Of a stretch of 64,000 nucleotides of DNA, positions 24,425 through 33,024 are shown one piece after another. The first letter of the stretch is position 1, and every line of letters starts with the position of its first letter. Made by a program: the position numbers and the translations under genes. Source of the DNA: Streptomyces fumanus. Its GTDB lineage: Bacteria; Actinomycetota; Actinomycetes; Streptomycetales; Streptomycetaceae. Under the pieces are notes generated by a model. It ran no database searches and was not told where the DNA came from. It saw only the letters and a program-made list of their open reading frames with translations. The stretch spans positions 186,001-250,000 of the forward strand of contig NZ_BNBI01000004.1 in assembly GCF_014655295.1 (NCBI RefSeq), read 5' to 3'.

Positions 24425-26155
24425 CTAGGTCGTGGCGGGGGCCCGCAGGGTGAACAGGACCACGTCGTCGTCGTTGCCCGCGGGCCGGACCCGGTGCAGG
24501 AGCTGGTCGGTGAAGGCCGGCAGGGGACGGTGGACGAGGGCCGCGGCGTGCCGGCGCAGCCGGTACAGGCCCTCGTCGAGGGAGTGGCCCGGGGCCTCGA
24601 TCAGGCCGTCGGTGTAGAGCAGCAGGGTGGACCCCGGCGGGAGCGCGGCGGTCGCGTCGGGCCGTGGCTGGTGGGTGCCGGTGCCCAGCAGGATGCCGTG
24701 CCCGTCCGTCAGGTAGTGGGCCAGGCCGTCGTGGGTGACCAGCAGCGGCGGCGGATGACCGGCGTTGGTCCAGGACAGGAACCACTGGCCGTCGTCCGTC
24801 TTGTCGACCCGGCCGAAGATCATGGTGGCCATGGGGACGTCGGCGATGTGCATGACCGCCTGGTCGAGCCGTTCGACGATGCGGCTGGCAGGCTCCTGCT
24901 GGATCCAGGCGTAGGCGCGGACGATGTTGCGCAGTTGCGCCATCCCGGCCGCGGCGTCCAGGTCGTGCCCGACGACGTCCCCGACCGCGAGGGCGGTGGC
25001 ACCGTCGGAGAGCGGAAAGGCGTCGTACCAGTCCCCGCCCACCTGGGAGGCGTCCGGCGCGGGCAGATAGCGGGCGGCCATCTCCAGGCCGGGCACCTGC
25101 GGCAGTTGCGGCAGCAGATGGCGCTGCATGGTCTCGGCGACCTTGCGCTGGCGCTGGTAGAGGCGGGCGTTGTCCAGGGCGAGACCGGCGCGGCGGGCGA
25201 TGTCCTCCAGCAGGGCGAGGTCGGCCGGGGTGAAGGGCTGCGGTGTCTCGGAGCGGCCCAGGGTCACCGCGCCCAGCACCTCGCGGGCGCTGCGCAGCGG
25301 CACGATGGCCGCGGAGTGCATGCCGGTCGCCTTGAACAGACGGCGCTGTTCGGCCGTGATCCCGGAATCCGGCGGCTGCTGGTACGTCCCCGGGCCGGCC
25401 AGGGTGGAGGCGACCCCGCGCAGCGCCCGGGACAGGGGCATCGTGGAGTGCTGCGGGACCGGCGGCATCGGGCCCTGGAGTTCCTCGTGGTACGTGACGG
25501 CACCGTTCTCGGCGTGGGCCACGACGGCCCGCCACACCTCGTCGCGTTCCCTGATCAGGTCGACGATCACCCAGTCCGCCAGCCGTGGCACCACCAGCGA
25601 CACGAGCCGGTGCACCGTCTCGTCGGCGTCCAGGGTGGAGGTCAGCCGCGTGGTCGTCTCGGCCAGCAGCGCCAGCCGCTCCAGCTCCGACAGCGGCCGC
25701 GCCACCCGCTCCGCCGACCCGCTCGGCGGTTCGACGATCTCGGGGCTGTGGAACAGCACCAGGGTCACCCGCTCGTGGTCGACGAGGCCCCGCGGGTCCA
25801 GGGGAGTGGTCATCCAGGAGACGGGCAGTGTGCTGCCGTCCCCGCGGGCGAACCACTCCCGCTCCGCCTGGGCCGGCCGGCCCGCGAGGAAGGTCGGCCG
25901 CATCGCGCACCGCGCCCTGGACATCGGCTGGCCGTGCGCGTCGCGGTGCAGCAGGTCGTGCGCGTCGTGGCCGACGAGTTCCGTGGCGGACCGGGCCAGC
26001 ACGTGTTCGGCGAGGGCGTTGACGGCGATGATGCGGCCCTGCTCGTCGACGGCGTAGGCCGCCGTGCCCAGGGCGCCCAGGACCGCGACGAGCTTCGGGT
26101 CCGTCCCCCCGGACGGGGGCCCGGACACAGTGCCCGCGGAATCCGGTACGGTCAT
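24425..26155 (-). CDS. PAS-GAF-PP2C serine phosphatase (RsbU/SpoIIE type)
   Basis: 576 residues, cytoplasmic. PAS-like sensor (about 15-130, with GTAAYAVDEQGRIIAVN), GAF domain (about 175-335) and PP2C/SpoIIE phosphatase (about 350-570). Metal-binding motifs G-G-D-W-Y-D and G-D-V-V-G-H-D are present, and the LLLYTDGLIE segment is intact. Such proteins dephosphorylate STAS antagonists and thereby release sigma factors; its partner could be any of the STAS proteins in the window. Start at ATG 26155 follows GAGGAGG. Ligand of the sensors unknown. Confidence 0.88.
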   Translation of the reverse strand: MTVPDSAGTVSGPPSGGTDPKLVAVLGALGTAAYAVDEQGRIIAVNALAEHVLARSATELVGHDAHDLLHRDAHGQPMSRARCAMRPTFLAGRPAQAEREWFARGDGSTLPVSWMTTPLDPRGLVDHERVTLVLFHSPEIVEPPSGSAERVARPLSELERLALLAETTTRLTSTLDADETVHRLVSLVVPRLADWVIVDLIRERDEVWRAVVAHAENGAVTYHEELQGPMPPVPQHSTMPLSRALRGVASTLAGPGTYQQPPDSGITAEQRRLFKATGMHSAAIVPLRSAREVLGAVTLGRSETPQPFTPADLALLEDIARRAGLALDNARLYQRQRKVAETMQRHLLPQLPQVPGLEMAARYLPAPDASQVGGDWYDAFPLSDGATALAVGDVVGHDLDAAAGMAQLRNIVRAYAWIQQEPASRIVERLDQAVMHIADVPMATMIFGRVDKTDDGQWFLSWTNAGHPPPLLVTHDGLAHYLTDGHGILLGTGTHQPRPDATAALPPGSTLLLYTDGLIEAPGHSLDEGLYRLRRHAAALVHRPLPAFTDQLLHRVRPAGNDDDVVLFTLRAPATT

Positions 26156-26608
26156 CCGCTTCGCCTCCTCGTACGCCGGCCGGTCACCGTCTGCCCTCAT
26201 TCTGCGTCCTGTCCCGGGTGCCCACTGCCCGTAGGGAGGCAGCCACACGCGCGTGCCGACTCGCCGTGACCTTACCGGTGCGGCCGGTGACGGCGGCCGC
26301 CCGCCCCGGTCGTCGAGCGGCTCGCCCCTGCCAGGGGGTCCGTGCCTGGTCGGCGTGGGGTGCGTCGGCGTCGCTCTGGTCCGCGCCACCCAGGCCCGCG
26401 CCACCCTCGCCCGCGCCTGCGGAACGCGTCCGCGCCACCCTCGTCCGCGCCGCGCACGCCCACACCGTACGCTCCCGCGCGGCACGCATCCGTGCCGCCC
26501 GCGTCCGCGCCGCGCACGCCGCGCGTTCCCCGCGCCGCCCCGCTCGCACGGCGCGCACTACACGGCCGCGAGCCCCCGCCCCTGTGGGACACCGCCGAGC
26601 CGGGCCGA
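26156..26608. other. Non-coding stretch with degenerate 15-bp repeats
   Basis: Roughly 26376-26525 contains about eight to ten imperfect copies of a 15-base unit like CTCGTCCGCGCCACC, giving Arg/Ala-rich shadow frames on both strands. None has a ribosome site or a recognisable protein. The flanks show nothing else I can name. Confidence 0.6.
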
Positions 26609-27868
26609 TCAGACCGCGGGCGGCGTGGTGGTGGCGATCGCCGCCGTGTGGCGGGCGGGGTCGCGGGAGGTGGAGACGCCGAGGCCGGCCAGGAAGCCCT
26701 CCAGGGCGAAGATGCCGGCGCCGAGACTGATCGGGTTGCCGGTGAGGGCGGACGTCTCGAAGCGGACGCTGTGGAAGGCGGGGGCGAAGGTGTGCCGGGC
26801 GGCCAGCGCGGTCGCCGCGGGGACCAGCCAGCGGCCGAGCAGGGCGGTCACCCAGCCGCCCAGTACGACGACGGCCGGGTCGAGCATGTTGACAAGCGTG
26901 CCGATCCCGACGCCGAGGTAGCGGGCGGTCTGCCGCAGCACCGCCTCCGCGACCGGGTCCCCGGCCGCCAGCGCTTCGGCCAGGGCGGTGATGGTGGCCG
27001 TCTGGCTGTCCGGCCGCAGCAGGGGACTGCCGGGCACCCGCTCGCGCAGTTGCCGCATGATGCCGGGCGCCCCGACGTACGCCTCCAGGCAGCCGCGGTT
27101 GCCGCACCGGCACGGCCGGCCGTCGATGACGACGGTGGAGTGGCCCCACTCGCCGGCGGCGTTGCCGGTGCCGCGCACCAGGGTGCCGCCGACCGCGAAC
27201 CCGGCCCCCACGCCGGTGCCGAGGGTGACGACCGCGAGGTCGCGGGCGTCGCGGCCGGCGCCGAACCACAGCTCGGCCATGGTGCTCGCCTTCAGCGGGT
27301 TGTCCAGGTAGAGCGGCAGCGGCAGGCGCGGGGACAGCAGCTCGATGAAGGGCACCTGCCGCCAGGCGAAGTTGGGCGCGAACACCGACACCCCGCCGGC
27401 CCGGTCGATCCGGCCGGGCACGCTGACGCCGATGCCGACCACGTCGGCGCGCGGGACGCCGGCCGTGCCGAGCACGGCGCCGACCCCCCGTTCGATGCGG
27501 TCGATGACGTCGCCGGGGTGGTTGTGCCCGGTGTCCAGGGCCTGCCGGTCGGAGGCACGCGGCTGCAGGGCCAGGTCGAACACGTCGGTCTGGACGTACG
27601 TCTCGGACACGTCGACGCCGACCACGAAGCCGCGGGCGGGGTTCACGGCGAGCCGGGCGCGGGGGCGTCCGCCGCCGGAGTCCTCGGTGCAGACCTCGCC
27701 GATCACTCCCCAGTCCAGGAGTTCGCTGACGACCGTGGCCACGGTCGGGGTGCTCAGACCGGAGGCCGAGGCGAGGGAGGACCGGCTGGCGGAGCCGAGC
27801 GCGTAGATCTGGTGCAGCACCTCGAACCGGCTGGCCCGGCGCACATCACGGGAGGAACGTATGCCCAC
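26609..27868 (-). CDS. ROK-family transcriptional regulator
   Basis: 419 residues: N-terminal winged helix (about 5-75; RFEVLHQIYALGSASRSSLASASGLSTPTVATVVSELL), then a ROK domain with GVDVSETY, G-T-G-V-G-A-G and the zinc-binding C-x-C-G-N-x-G-C motif (CRCGNRGCLE). These are NagC/XylR-type sugar-responsive repressors. GTG start at 27868 is preceded by GGAAGA; an upstream extension to 27988 is possible but low-complexity. Divergent from the ThuA-Gfo/Idh pair, its probable target. Confidence 0.87.
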   Translation of the reverse strand: MGIRSSRDVRRASRFEVLHQIYALGSASRSSLASASGLSTPTVATVVSELLDWGVIGEVCTEDSGGGRPRARLAVNPARGFVVGVDVSETYVQTDVFDLALQPRASDRQALDTGHNHPGDVIDRIERGVGAVLGTAGVPRADVVGIGVSVPGRIDRAGGVSVFAPNFAWRQVPFIELLSPRLPLPLYLDNPLKASTMAELWFGAGRDARDLAVVTLGTGVGAGFAVGGTLVRGTGNAAGEWGHSTVVIDGRPCRCGNRGCLEAYVGAPGIMRQLRERVPGSPLLRPDSQTATITALAEALAAGDPVAEAVLRQTARYLGVGIGTLVNMLDPAVVVLGGWVTALLGRWLVPAATALAARHTFAPAFHSVRFETSALTGNPISLGAGIFALEGFLAGLGVSTSRDPARHTAAIATTTPPAV

Positions 27869-27950
27869 GGCGATCAGTCTTCCAGGCGCGGACCGCGATC
27901 GGGCACCCGTCGGGCGAGGCGGCCGCGAACCGTCATCGGCGCTCGCGGTC

Positions 27951-27979
27951 TTGACGCTGTCCCGGGGGCTGGTTAGCGT
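27951..27979 (+). promoter_or_regulatory. Probable promoter of the ThuA-Gfo operon
   Basis: TTGACG (27951-27956), 17-base spacer, TAGCGT (27974-27979), a good vegetative-type match, about 80 bases before the GTG start of the ThuA gene. Confidence 0.55.
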
Positions 27980-28058
27980 CGCCAGCACTTCGTCTGACGG
28001 TTGAACGATGGGTCAGGCGAAGCCCTGGACCCGGCAGCGATGGGAGCGTGCGACGCCC

Positions 28059-28721
28059 GTGACCGGTATACCGAACCGCCGTGCGCTGGTGGTCCGTGGC
28101 GGCTGGGAGGGCCACGACCCCGTCACCATCACCGACCTCTTCCTGCCGTTCCTCAAGGACCGGGGTTACGCGGTGGAGACCGCGGACGACCTCGCGGTCT
28201 ACGAGGACGCCGAACGGCTGGCCGCCACCGACCTGGTGGTGCAGTGCTGGAGCATGGGGGAGATCACCGCCGAGCAGAGCCGGAACCTGTCGGCGGCCGT
28301 ACGGGCCGGCACCGGCTTCGCCGGCTGGCACGGCGGCATCGTCGACGCGTTCCGCGGCGACCTGGACTACTTCCTGCTGACCGGCGGCCAGTTCCTCATG
28401 CACCCGCCCGGCTTCGTCGACCACGTGGTGAACCCGGTGCCCGAGCGGTCCGGCCACCCGGTGCTGAGCGGCATCGGCGACTTCCGGGTGCACACCGAGC
28501 AGTACTGGGTCGCCACCGACCCGTCCATCGACGTCCTCGCCACCACCACCTTCACCGAGGACGCGGACCACGACACCCCCGTCGTCATGCCCGCGGTGTG
28601 GACCCGCCGGCACGGCACCGGACGCGTCTTCGTGTCGACCATCGGCCACAAGGCGGACGACTTCGACGTCCCCGAGGTGCGCGCGCTCACCGAGCGGGGA
28701 CTGCTGTGGGCGAGCCGGTGA
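28059..28721 (+). CDS. ThuA-domain protein
   Basis: 220 residues of the ThuA-like / class I glutamine-amidotransferase-like fold, known from trehalose-utilisation loci. Seen: ALVVRGGWEGHDP at the start, F-A-G-W-H-G-G-I-V-D-A-F in the centre and PAVWTRRHGTGRVFVSTIGHK near the end. Some family members isomerise or oxidise 3-keto-sugars together with Gfo/Idh enzymes, consistent with the coupled downstream gene. GTG 28059 follows GGGAG; an ATG at 28008 would add 17 residues. Its stop overlaps the next start (GTGA). Confidence 0.82.
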   Translation: MTGIPNRRALVVRGGWEGHDPVTITDLFLPFLKDRGYAVETADDLAVYEDAERLAATDLVVQCWSMGEITAEQSRNLSAAVRAGTGFAGWHGGIVDAFRGDLDYFLLTGGQFLMHPPGFVDHVVNPVPERSGHPVLSGIGDFRVHTEQYWVATDPSIDVLATTTFTEDADHDTPVVMPAVWTRRHGTGRVFVSTIGHKADDFDVPEVRALTERGLLWASR

Positions 28722-29866
28722 GCACGCTGCGCATCGGCATGGTGGGCGCCGGCAACATCAGCGGCCAGTACCTCGCCACCCTGGCCCGGACACCGAACCT
28801 GCGGCTGACCGCGGTGACCGACCTCGACCCGGCGCGCGCCGCGCGGGCGGCGGCGGGCACCGGCGCCGTAGTGGCCGAGGACCTGCCCGGACTCCTCGCG
28901 CACGACGACGTGGACGCCGTGCTCAACCTGACCGTGCCGGCCGCGCACGCCGAGGTCGCGCTGGCCGCGATCGCCGCGGGCAAGCACGTCTACGGCGAGA
29001 AACCGCTGGCCGCCGACCGTGCGGAGGCGTCCGCCGTGCTCGCCGCGGCGCGCGCGGCCGGGGTCCGCGTCGGCTGCGCGCCGGACACCGTGCTCGGCAC
29101 CGGCGTCCAGACCGCCCGCCGGGCCGTCGACGACGGACTGATCGGCACTCCCGTGGCGGCGACGGCGTTCATGACCGTCCCCGGACACGAGAGCTGGCAC
29201 CCCGACCCGGAGTTCTACTACCGGCCGGGCGGCGGGCCGCTGCTCGACATGGGCCCGTACTACCTGTCCGCGCTGGTCCACCTGCTGGGCCCGGTCACCG
29301 CGGTCACCGGGGCCGGCTCCGCGCCGCGCGCCGAGCGGGAGATAGGCAGCGGCCCGCGCGCCGGGCAGCGCTTCCCCGTCCAGGTCGACACCCATGTCAC
29401 CGGCATCCTGCGGCACGCGGGCGGCGCCCTGTCCACCCTGGTGATGAGCTTCGACGTGCACGCCTCCCGGCTGCCCCGGATCGAGGTGTACGGCACCGAG
29501 GGCTCGCTGTCCGTCCCCGACCCCAACCACTTCGACGGGCAGGTCGAGCGGTACGCCGCCGACCAGCGGGAGTGGCAACCCCTGCCGGTGTCCGCCGGGT
29601 ACCGGGATGCCGGACGCGGGACGGGACTGGCCGATCTGGCGGACGCCCTCGCCGCCGGAACACCGCACCGCGCCTCCGCGGAACTGGCCGCGCACGTACT
29701 GGAGGTGATGCTCGGCCTGCTGGACTCGGCCGACCAGGGCCGCACCCTGCCGGTCACCGCCTGCCCGCGACCCGCCCCGGTCGACCTGACACCCACCGGC
29801 GCGGACACCGACCTGGACAGCGGCGCGGACACCGTGCCGGGCCCGCGCACCGCCGCCCCCCGGTAG
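28718..29866 (+). CDS. Gfo/Idh/MocA-family sugar oxidoreductase
   Basis: 382 residues. N-terminal Rossmann fold with IGMVGAGNISGQYL and the conserved EKPLA segment; C-terminal substrate domain with GGGPLLDMGPYYLSALVHLLGP. NAD(P)-dependent oxidation of a cyclic sugar, inositol or 3-keto-glycoside is expected. A 40-residue Pro/Asp-rich tail after about residue 340 is unusual. GTGA overlap with ThuA means coupled translation. The ROK regulator on the other strand probably controls both. Exact substrate unknown. Confidence 0.87.
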   Translation: MSTLRIGMVGAGNISGQYLATLARTPNLRLTAVTDLDPARAARAAAGTGAVVAEDLPGLLAHDDVDAVLNLTVPAAHAEVALAAIAAGKHVYGEKPLAADRAEASAVLAAARAAGVRVGCAPDTVLGTGVQTARRAVDDGLIGTPVAATAFMTVPGHESWHPDPEFYYRPGGGPLLDMGPYYLSALVHLLGPVTAVTGAGSAPRAEREIGSGPRAGQRFPVQVDTHVTGILRHAGGALSTLVMSFDVHASRLPRIEVYGTEGSLSVPDPNHFDGQVERYAADQREWQPLPVSAGYRDAGRGTGLADLADALAAGTPHRASAELAAHVLEVMLGLLDSADQGRTLPVTACPRPAPVDLTPTGADTDLDSGADTVPGPRTAAPR

Positions 29867-29896
29867 GCCCGTCACCCTCGGCCCGGTCCTGGGGTG

Positions 29897-30859
29897 TCAG
29901 GGGCCCGAGCCGGGGTCGGGGTGGACGGGGTCGCTCAGACCGGCCCGCGCCGCCTCCAGTTGGGCGGCGAACGCGATGCCCAGGAACAGCGCGACCCCGG
30001 TGAGGTTGGCCCACAGCAGCAGAGCCACGAACGCCGTGAGCGGGCCGTACACCGCGCCGAAGGAACCGCTCTTGGCGACGTACAGGGTCAGCAGCCAGGT
30101 GGCGCCGACCCACAGCACCAGGTGCACGGCCGAACCGAACGCCAGCCAGGTGTACCCCGGCTGGTCGCGCCGCGGTGACCAGCGGAAGATGACCGCGGAG
30201 GCGATCCAGGCGAGCACCGCGCCGAGCGGGAACCGCAGGGCCGACCACCAGACCGGCATCCGCGACCAGCCGAACGCCTCGGCCGTCGACCGGCCCACCG
30301 CCTCGCCCGCCACCAGGACGAGGAACCCCAGCACCATGGGGACACCCGCGGCGAAGGCGAGCAGCAGGGCCCTGCCGTACTTCGCCGGGAAGGGCCGGTC
30401 GCGTTCGATGCCGTAGATGCGGTTGGCACCGCGCTCCACCTGGCCCATGGCGGAGGCCAGGTTGAGCACCGAGAAGGCGAGGCCGAGCCAGAGCGCGACC
30501 GTGCTCCACACATCGGAGTGGGCACTGCGCCGGGTCCCGGCCAGCACCTCCTCGACCACCTCCGCACTGGCGCCGGGCACGATCCGTCCGGCGGTCAGCT
30601 CGATGATCCTGCCGACGCTCTCGGTGTGCGCGGCGGTGGCGACCCCCACCAGGGCGATGGTGAAGGGCACCATGCCGAGCACGATCTGGAAGCCGAGGCC
30701 GCGCGCGTTGGTGAAGCCGTCGGCGTACCGGAACCGCGCGAACGCGTCGGCGAGCAACTGCGCCCGTCCGTAGCGGCGCAGTGCGGTGAGGGCCTCGTCG
30801 CCGGAGAGCTCCTCCCCGATCATGTCCCGGGTCTGCGGAACGTGTGTGACCGTCCCCAT
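29897..30859 (-). CDS. YihY/BrkB-family membrane protein
   Basis: 320 residues with about six membrane helices. The YihY pattern is visible: F-x-x-A-R-G-L-G-F-Q-I-V-L-G-M-V-P-F-T near the N-terminus, N-R-I-Y-G-I-E-R-D-R-P in the central loop and Y-G-P-L-T-A-F-V-A-L-L-L-W-A-N near the end. Function of the family is not settled, despite the older RNase BN name. ATG 30859 with GGGAGA. Upstream a short direct repeat (ccgtgtgcccggcc twice near 30893-30936) is seen. No operon partner. Confidence 0.85.
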   Translation of the reverse strand: MGTVTHVPQTRDMIGEELSGDEALTALRRYGRAQLLADAFARFRYADGFTNARGLGFQIVLGMVPFTIALVGVATAAHTESVGRIIELTAGRIVPGASAEVVEEVLAGTRRSAHSDVWSTVALWLGLAFSVLNLASAMGQVERGANRIYGIERDRPFPAKYGRALLLAFAAGVPMVLGFLVLVAGEAVGRSTAEAFGWSRMPVWWSALRFPLGAVLAWIASAVIFRWSPRRDQPGYTWLAFGSAVHLVLWVGATWLLTLYVAKSGSFGAVYGPLTAFVALLLWANLTGVALFLGIAFAAQLEAARAGLSDPVHPDPGSGP

Positions 30860-31015
30860 CGTCTGCGTCTCCCTCGTCCCCCGGCCCGGGGACACCGTGT
30901 GCCCGGCCCGTCCAGGGATACCGTGTGCCCGGCCGCGCCGGTTGCAGGCGTACCCCTGGGCGGCGGGCCGCCCGTTGCGGTCACCGGGTGACGCACACGA
31001 ACACCCCCGTACACG

Positions 31016-31055
31016 CTGAAGGCTCCCGTCCTGCGTACAGGGAGGGAGCCGTCAG
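31016..31055 (-). terminator. Terminator hairpin downstream of GlsB gene
   Basis: GGCTCCC (31021-31027) pairs with GGGAGCC (31044-31050), extended by CTGA/TCAG outside and CCTG/CAGG inside. It follows the GlsB stop on the minus strand by about 30 bases. Confidence 0.65.
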
Positions 31056-31085
31056 CGGATACGGGGGAGTCGTGCCGTCAGCGGG

Positions 31086-31364
31086 TCACGCGTGACGGTG
31101 CGAGTGGCGGTTGCCGGTGACCAGGCGGTAGAGGAAGAGCAGGATGACGGAACCGACGATCGCGGCGATCCAGGTGGAGAGGTCGAAGAACCCGTCGATG
31201 GAGTCCACGCCGAAGATGACCTTGCCGAGCCAGCCGCCGAGCAGACCACCGGCGATGCCGATGAGCATGGTGATGATGATGCCGCCCGGGTCCTTGCCCG
31301 GCATCAGGGCCTTGGCGATCGCGCCGGCGAGCAGGCCGATGATGATCCAAGCGATGACGCCCAT
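31086..31364 (-). CDS. GlsB/YeaQ/YmgE family stress-response membrane protein
   Basis: 92 residues, three membrane helices: MGVIAWIIIGLLAGAIAKALMPGKDPGG, then ITMLIGIAGGLLGGWLGKVIFG and a third near the C-terminus, ending in a His-rich tail. The G-L-x-A-G-x-I-A-K pattern is diagnostic (also called transglycosylase-associated). Members are general-stress induced; the biochemical role is unknown. Ribosome site GGAGAGG. Single gene flanked by its own terminator. A stress sigma factor could control it, but I found no convincing sigma-B-type promoter. Confidence 0.9.
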   Translation of the reverse strand: MGVIAWIIIGLLAGAIAKALMPGKDPGGIIITMLIGIAGGLLGGWLGKVIFGVDSIDGFFDLSTWIAAIVGSVILLFLYRLVTGNRHSHRHA

Positions 31365-31502
31365 GGTGCCTCTCCGTTTCGTATAAAGAATCTGTCAGTT
31401 CATCGTCTGCACCGAACGCGCCCGGACAAACCTCTGGTTGTGCCAAGTGTTTTTCCGGCCCGTGGGTGTGGCCCGTGACACCGGCACCGACTGCCGTCCG
31501 TG

Positions 31503-32846
31503 TCACGGCTCATGGGGCACAGGGCTGGTCCGGCCGGCCGGCCGGGGAGTGCGCACACCGGCGAGTTCCGCCGCCCGGGCCGTGGACTCCGGGGTGGGGC
31601 CGAGCCACTCGCACACCAGAATGGTGGCGTCGTCGTAGAGGTGTCCGTCGTGGTGGTCCAGGACCGCGCGGGTCAGCCGCCGTAGTGTCTCCGGAACGGG
31701 CAGGCCGTCCGCGTGGTGGCGCAGGATGAAGTCCGTGAACCGCTCCAGGCCGAACTCGGTGCCACCGGCCGTACGGGCCTCGGTGATCCCGTCGGTGTAC
31801 AGCACGATCCGGTCCCCGGGCTCCAGTTGCTCCTGGCACACGGTCACCTTCAGCCCCAGGCCGGTGCCCATGGGATGGGCGGGCCGGCAGGACAGCACGG
31901 TGTGCCCGCGGTTGCCGCGGATCAGAATCGGCGGGTGGTGGCCGCGGTTGACCCAGGACAGCACTCCGGTGGAGGTGTCCAGATCCGCCTGCACGCCCGT
32001 GACATAGCGCTGGTAGCGGTACTGGTCGATGAGCGCCTCCTCGATCCGTTCGGTGATCTCCACCAGACCGGCGCCCTGGCGGCGTGAGTTGCGGCAGGTG
32101 GCCATCGCCAGGTTGGCGCTCAGCCCGGCCGCCATGTCATGCCCCATGGCGTCGAAGATCGCCAGGTGCACCACGTCACCGGAGGTCGAGTAGTCGAAGG
32201 CGTCCCCGCTGGTCTGGTAGGCCGGTTCCATCGAGGCGGAGATCACCACGCGCCCGTCCGCGTACGCGTGCGGCTGCATCAGGTGCCACTGCATCTCGGC
32301 GGCGATGTTCATCGGCTTGCTGCGGGTCAGGCGGGCGAAGGCGTCACTGCTGCTGCGCTTGCTGTGCACGATCAGCGCCACCAGCGAGGCCAGACGGCTC
32401 ATGTCCGCCGCGGCCCGCTCGTCGTCCAGCGCGGTGGTGACCCCCAGCACACCCAGGCGCTCGGCACCGTTCAGCAGCGGCACCCACCACTGCCACGCCG
32501 TCCGTCCGCCGTCCGCCGGCTCCACCGGGCCGTCCCGCACGACATGCCCCAACTGGTACGCCCGCCCGGCGAGCGTCCCCTCCATCGACAGTTCGTGCGC
32601 GCACGGCCCCTGCCCGGCGTCCAGGCCCTCGCCGGTCAGCAGCCGCAGCGCCCTGCGCTGCAGGTCTCCCAGGTAGATCAGCACCTGGGAGAAACCCGCG
32701 GCCCGCGCGTGCTCGGTCGTCCTCGCCGGCAGCAGCTCCAACGGCATGAGATGGCTGTCGGCCAACAGCCCGGCCAGCATCCGCCGCCCGCCGACGTCAC
32801 GATCCACGTCACGCATGCCGGCACCCCCGTCCGCCTCGGTCGTCAC
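31503..32846 (-). CDS. PP2C serine phosphatase with N-terminal GAF-like region
   Basis: 447 residues. N-terminal sensor-like domain (about 20-185, with FSQVLIYLGDLQRRALRLL), then a SpoIIE/PP2C phosphatase (about 205-425). The first metal motif reads T-S-G-D-A-F-D-Y instead of the common GGDWYD; the second is F-D-A-M-G-H-D. Acidic residues are kept, so activity is plausible. RIVLYTDGITEAR is intact. Start taken at GTG 32846, behind GAGGAGG; an ATG 30 bases later is an alternative. Likely target: a phosphorylated STAS antagonist. Confidence 0.86.
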   Translation of the reverse strand: MTTEADGGAGMRDVDRDVGGRRMLAGLLADSHLMPLELLPARTTEHARAAGFSQVLIYLGDLQRRALRLLTGEGLDAGQGPCAHELSMEGTLAGRAYQLGHVVRDGPVEPADGGRTAWQWWVPLLNGAERLGVLGVTTALDDERAAADMSRLASLVALIVHSKRSSSDAFARLTRSKPMNIAAEMQWHLMQPHAYADGRVVISASMEPAYQTSGDAFDYSTSGDVVHLAIFDAMGHDMAAGLSANLAMATCRNSRRQGAGLVEITERIEEALIDQYRYQRYVTGVQADLDTSTGVLSWVNRGHHPPILIRGNRGHTVLSCRPAHPMGTGLGLKVTVCQEQLEPGDRIVLYTDGITEARTAGGTEFGLERFTDFILRHHADGLPVPETLRRLTRAVLDHHDGHLYDDATILVCEWLGPTPESTARAAELAGVRTPRPAGRTSPVPHEP

Positions 32847-33024
32847 CCATGTCCTCCTCTGCACGGTTTTCGTCTGCCCGCTGCCCCGCCCCCCACCCGA
32901 AGACCATTTTTTCCTTCCGCCCACCGCCGGTCCCCGCCCGGCCCCGGGGCCGGCACGTACGCCTCGGACCGGCCGGACCGGCTCGCGGCCGCTGGGGCGG
33001 GTCCGGGTCTACTCTGTGAGGGCC

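Noticed and set aside
26218..26730. Arg/Ala-repeat frame as a real protein
   Set aside because: Composition follows the 15-bp DNA repeat in several frames at once; no start signal.
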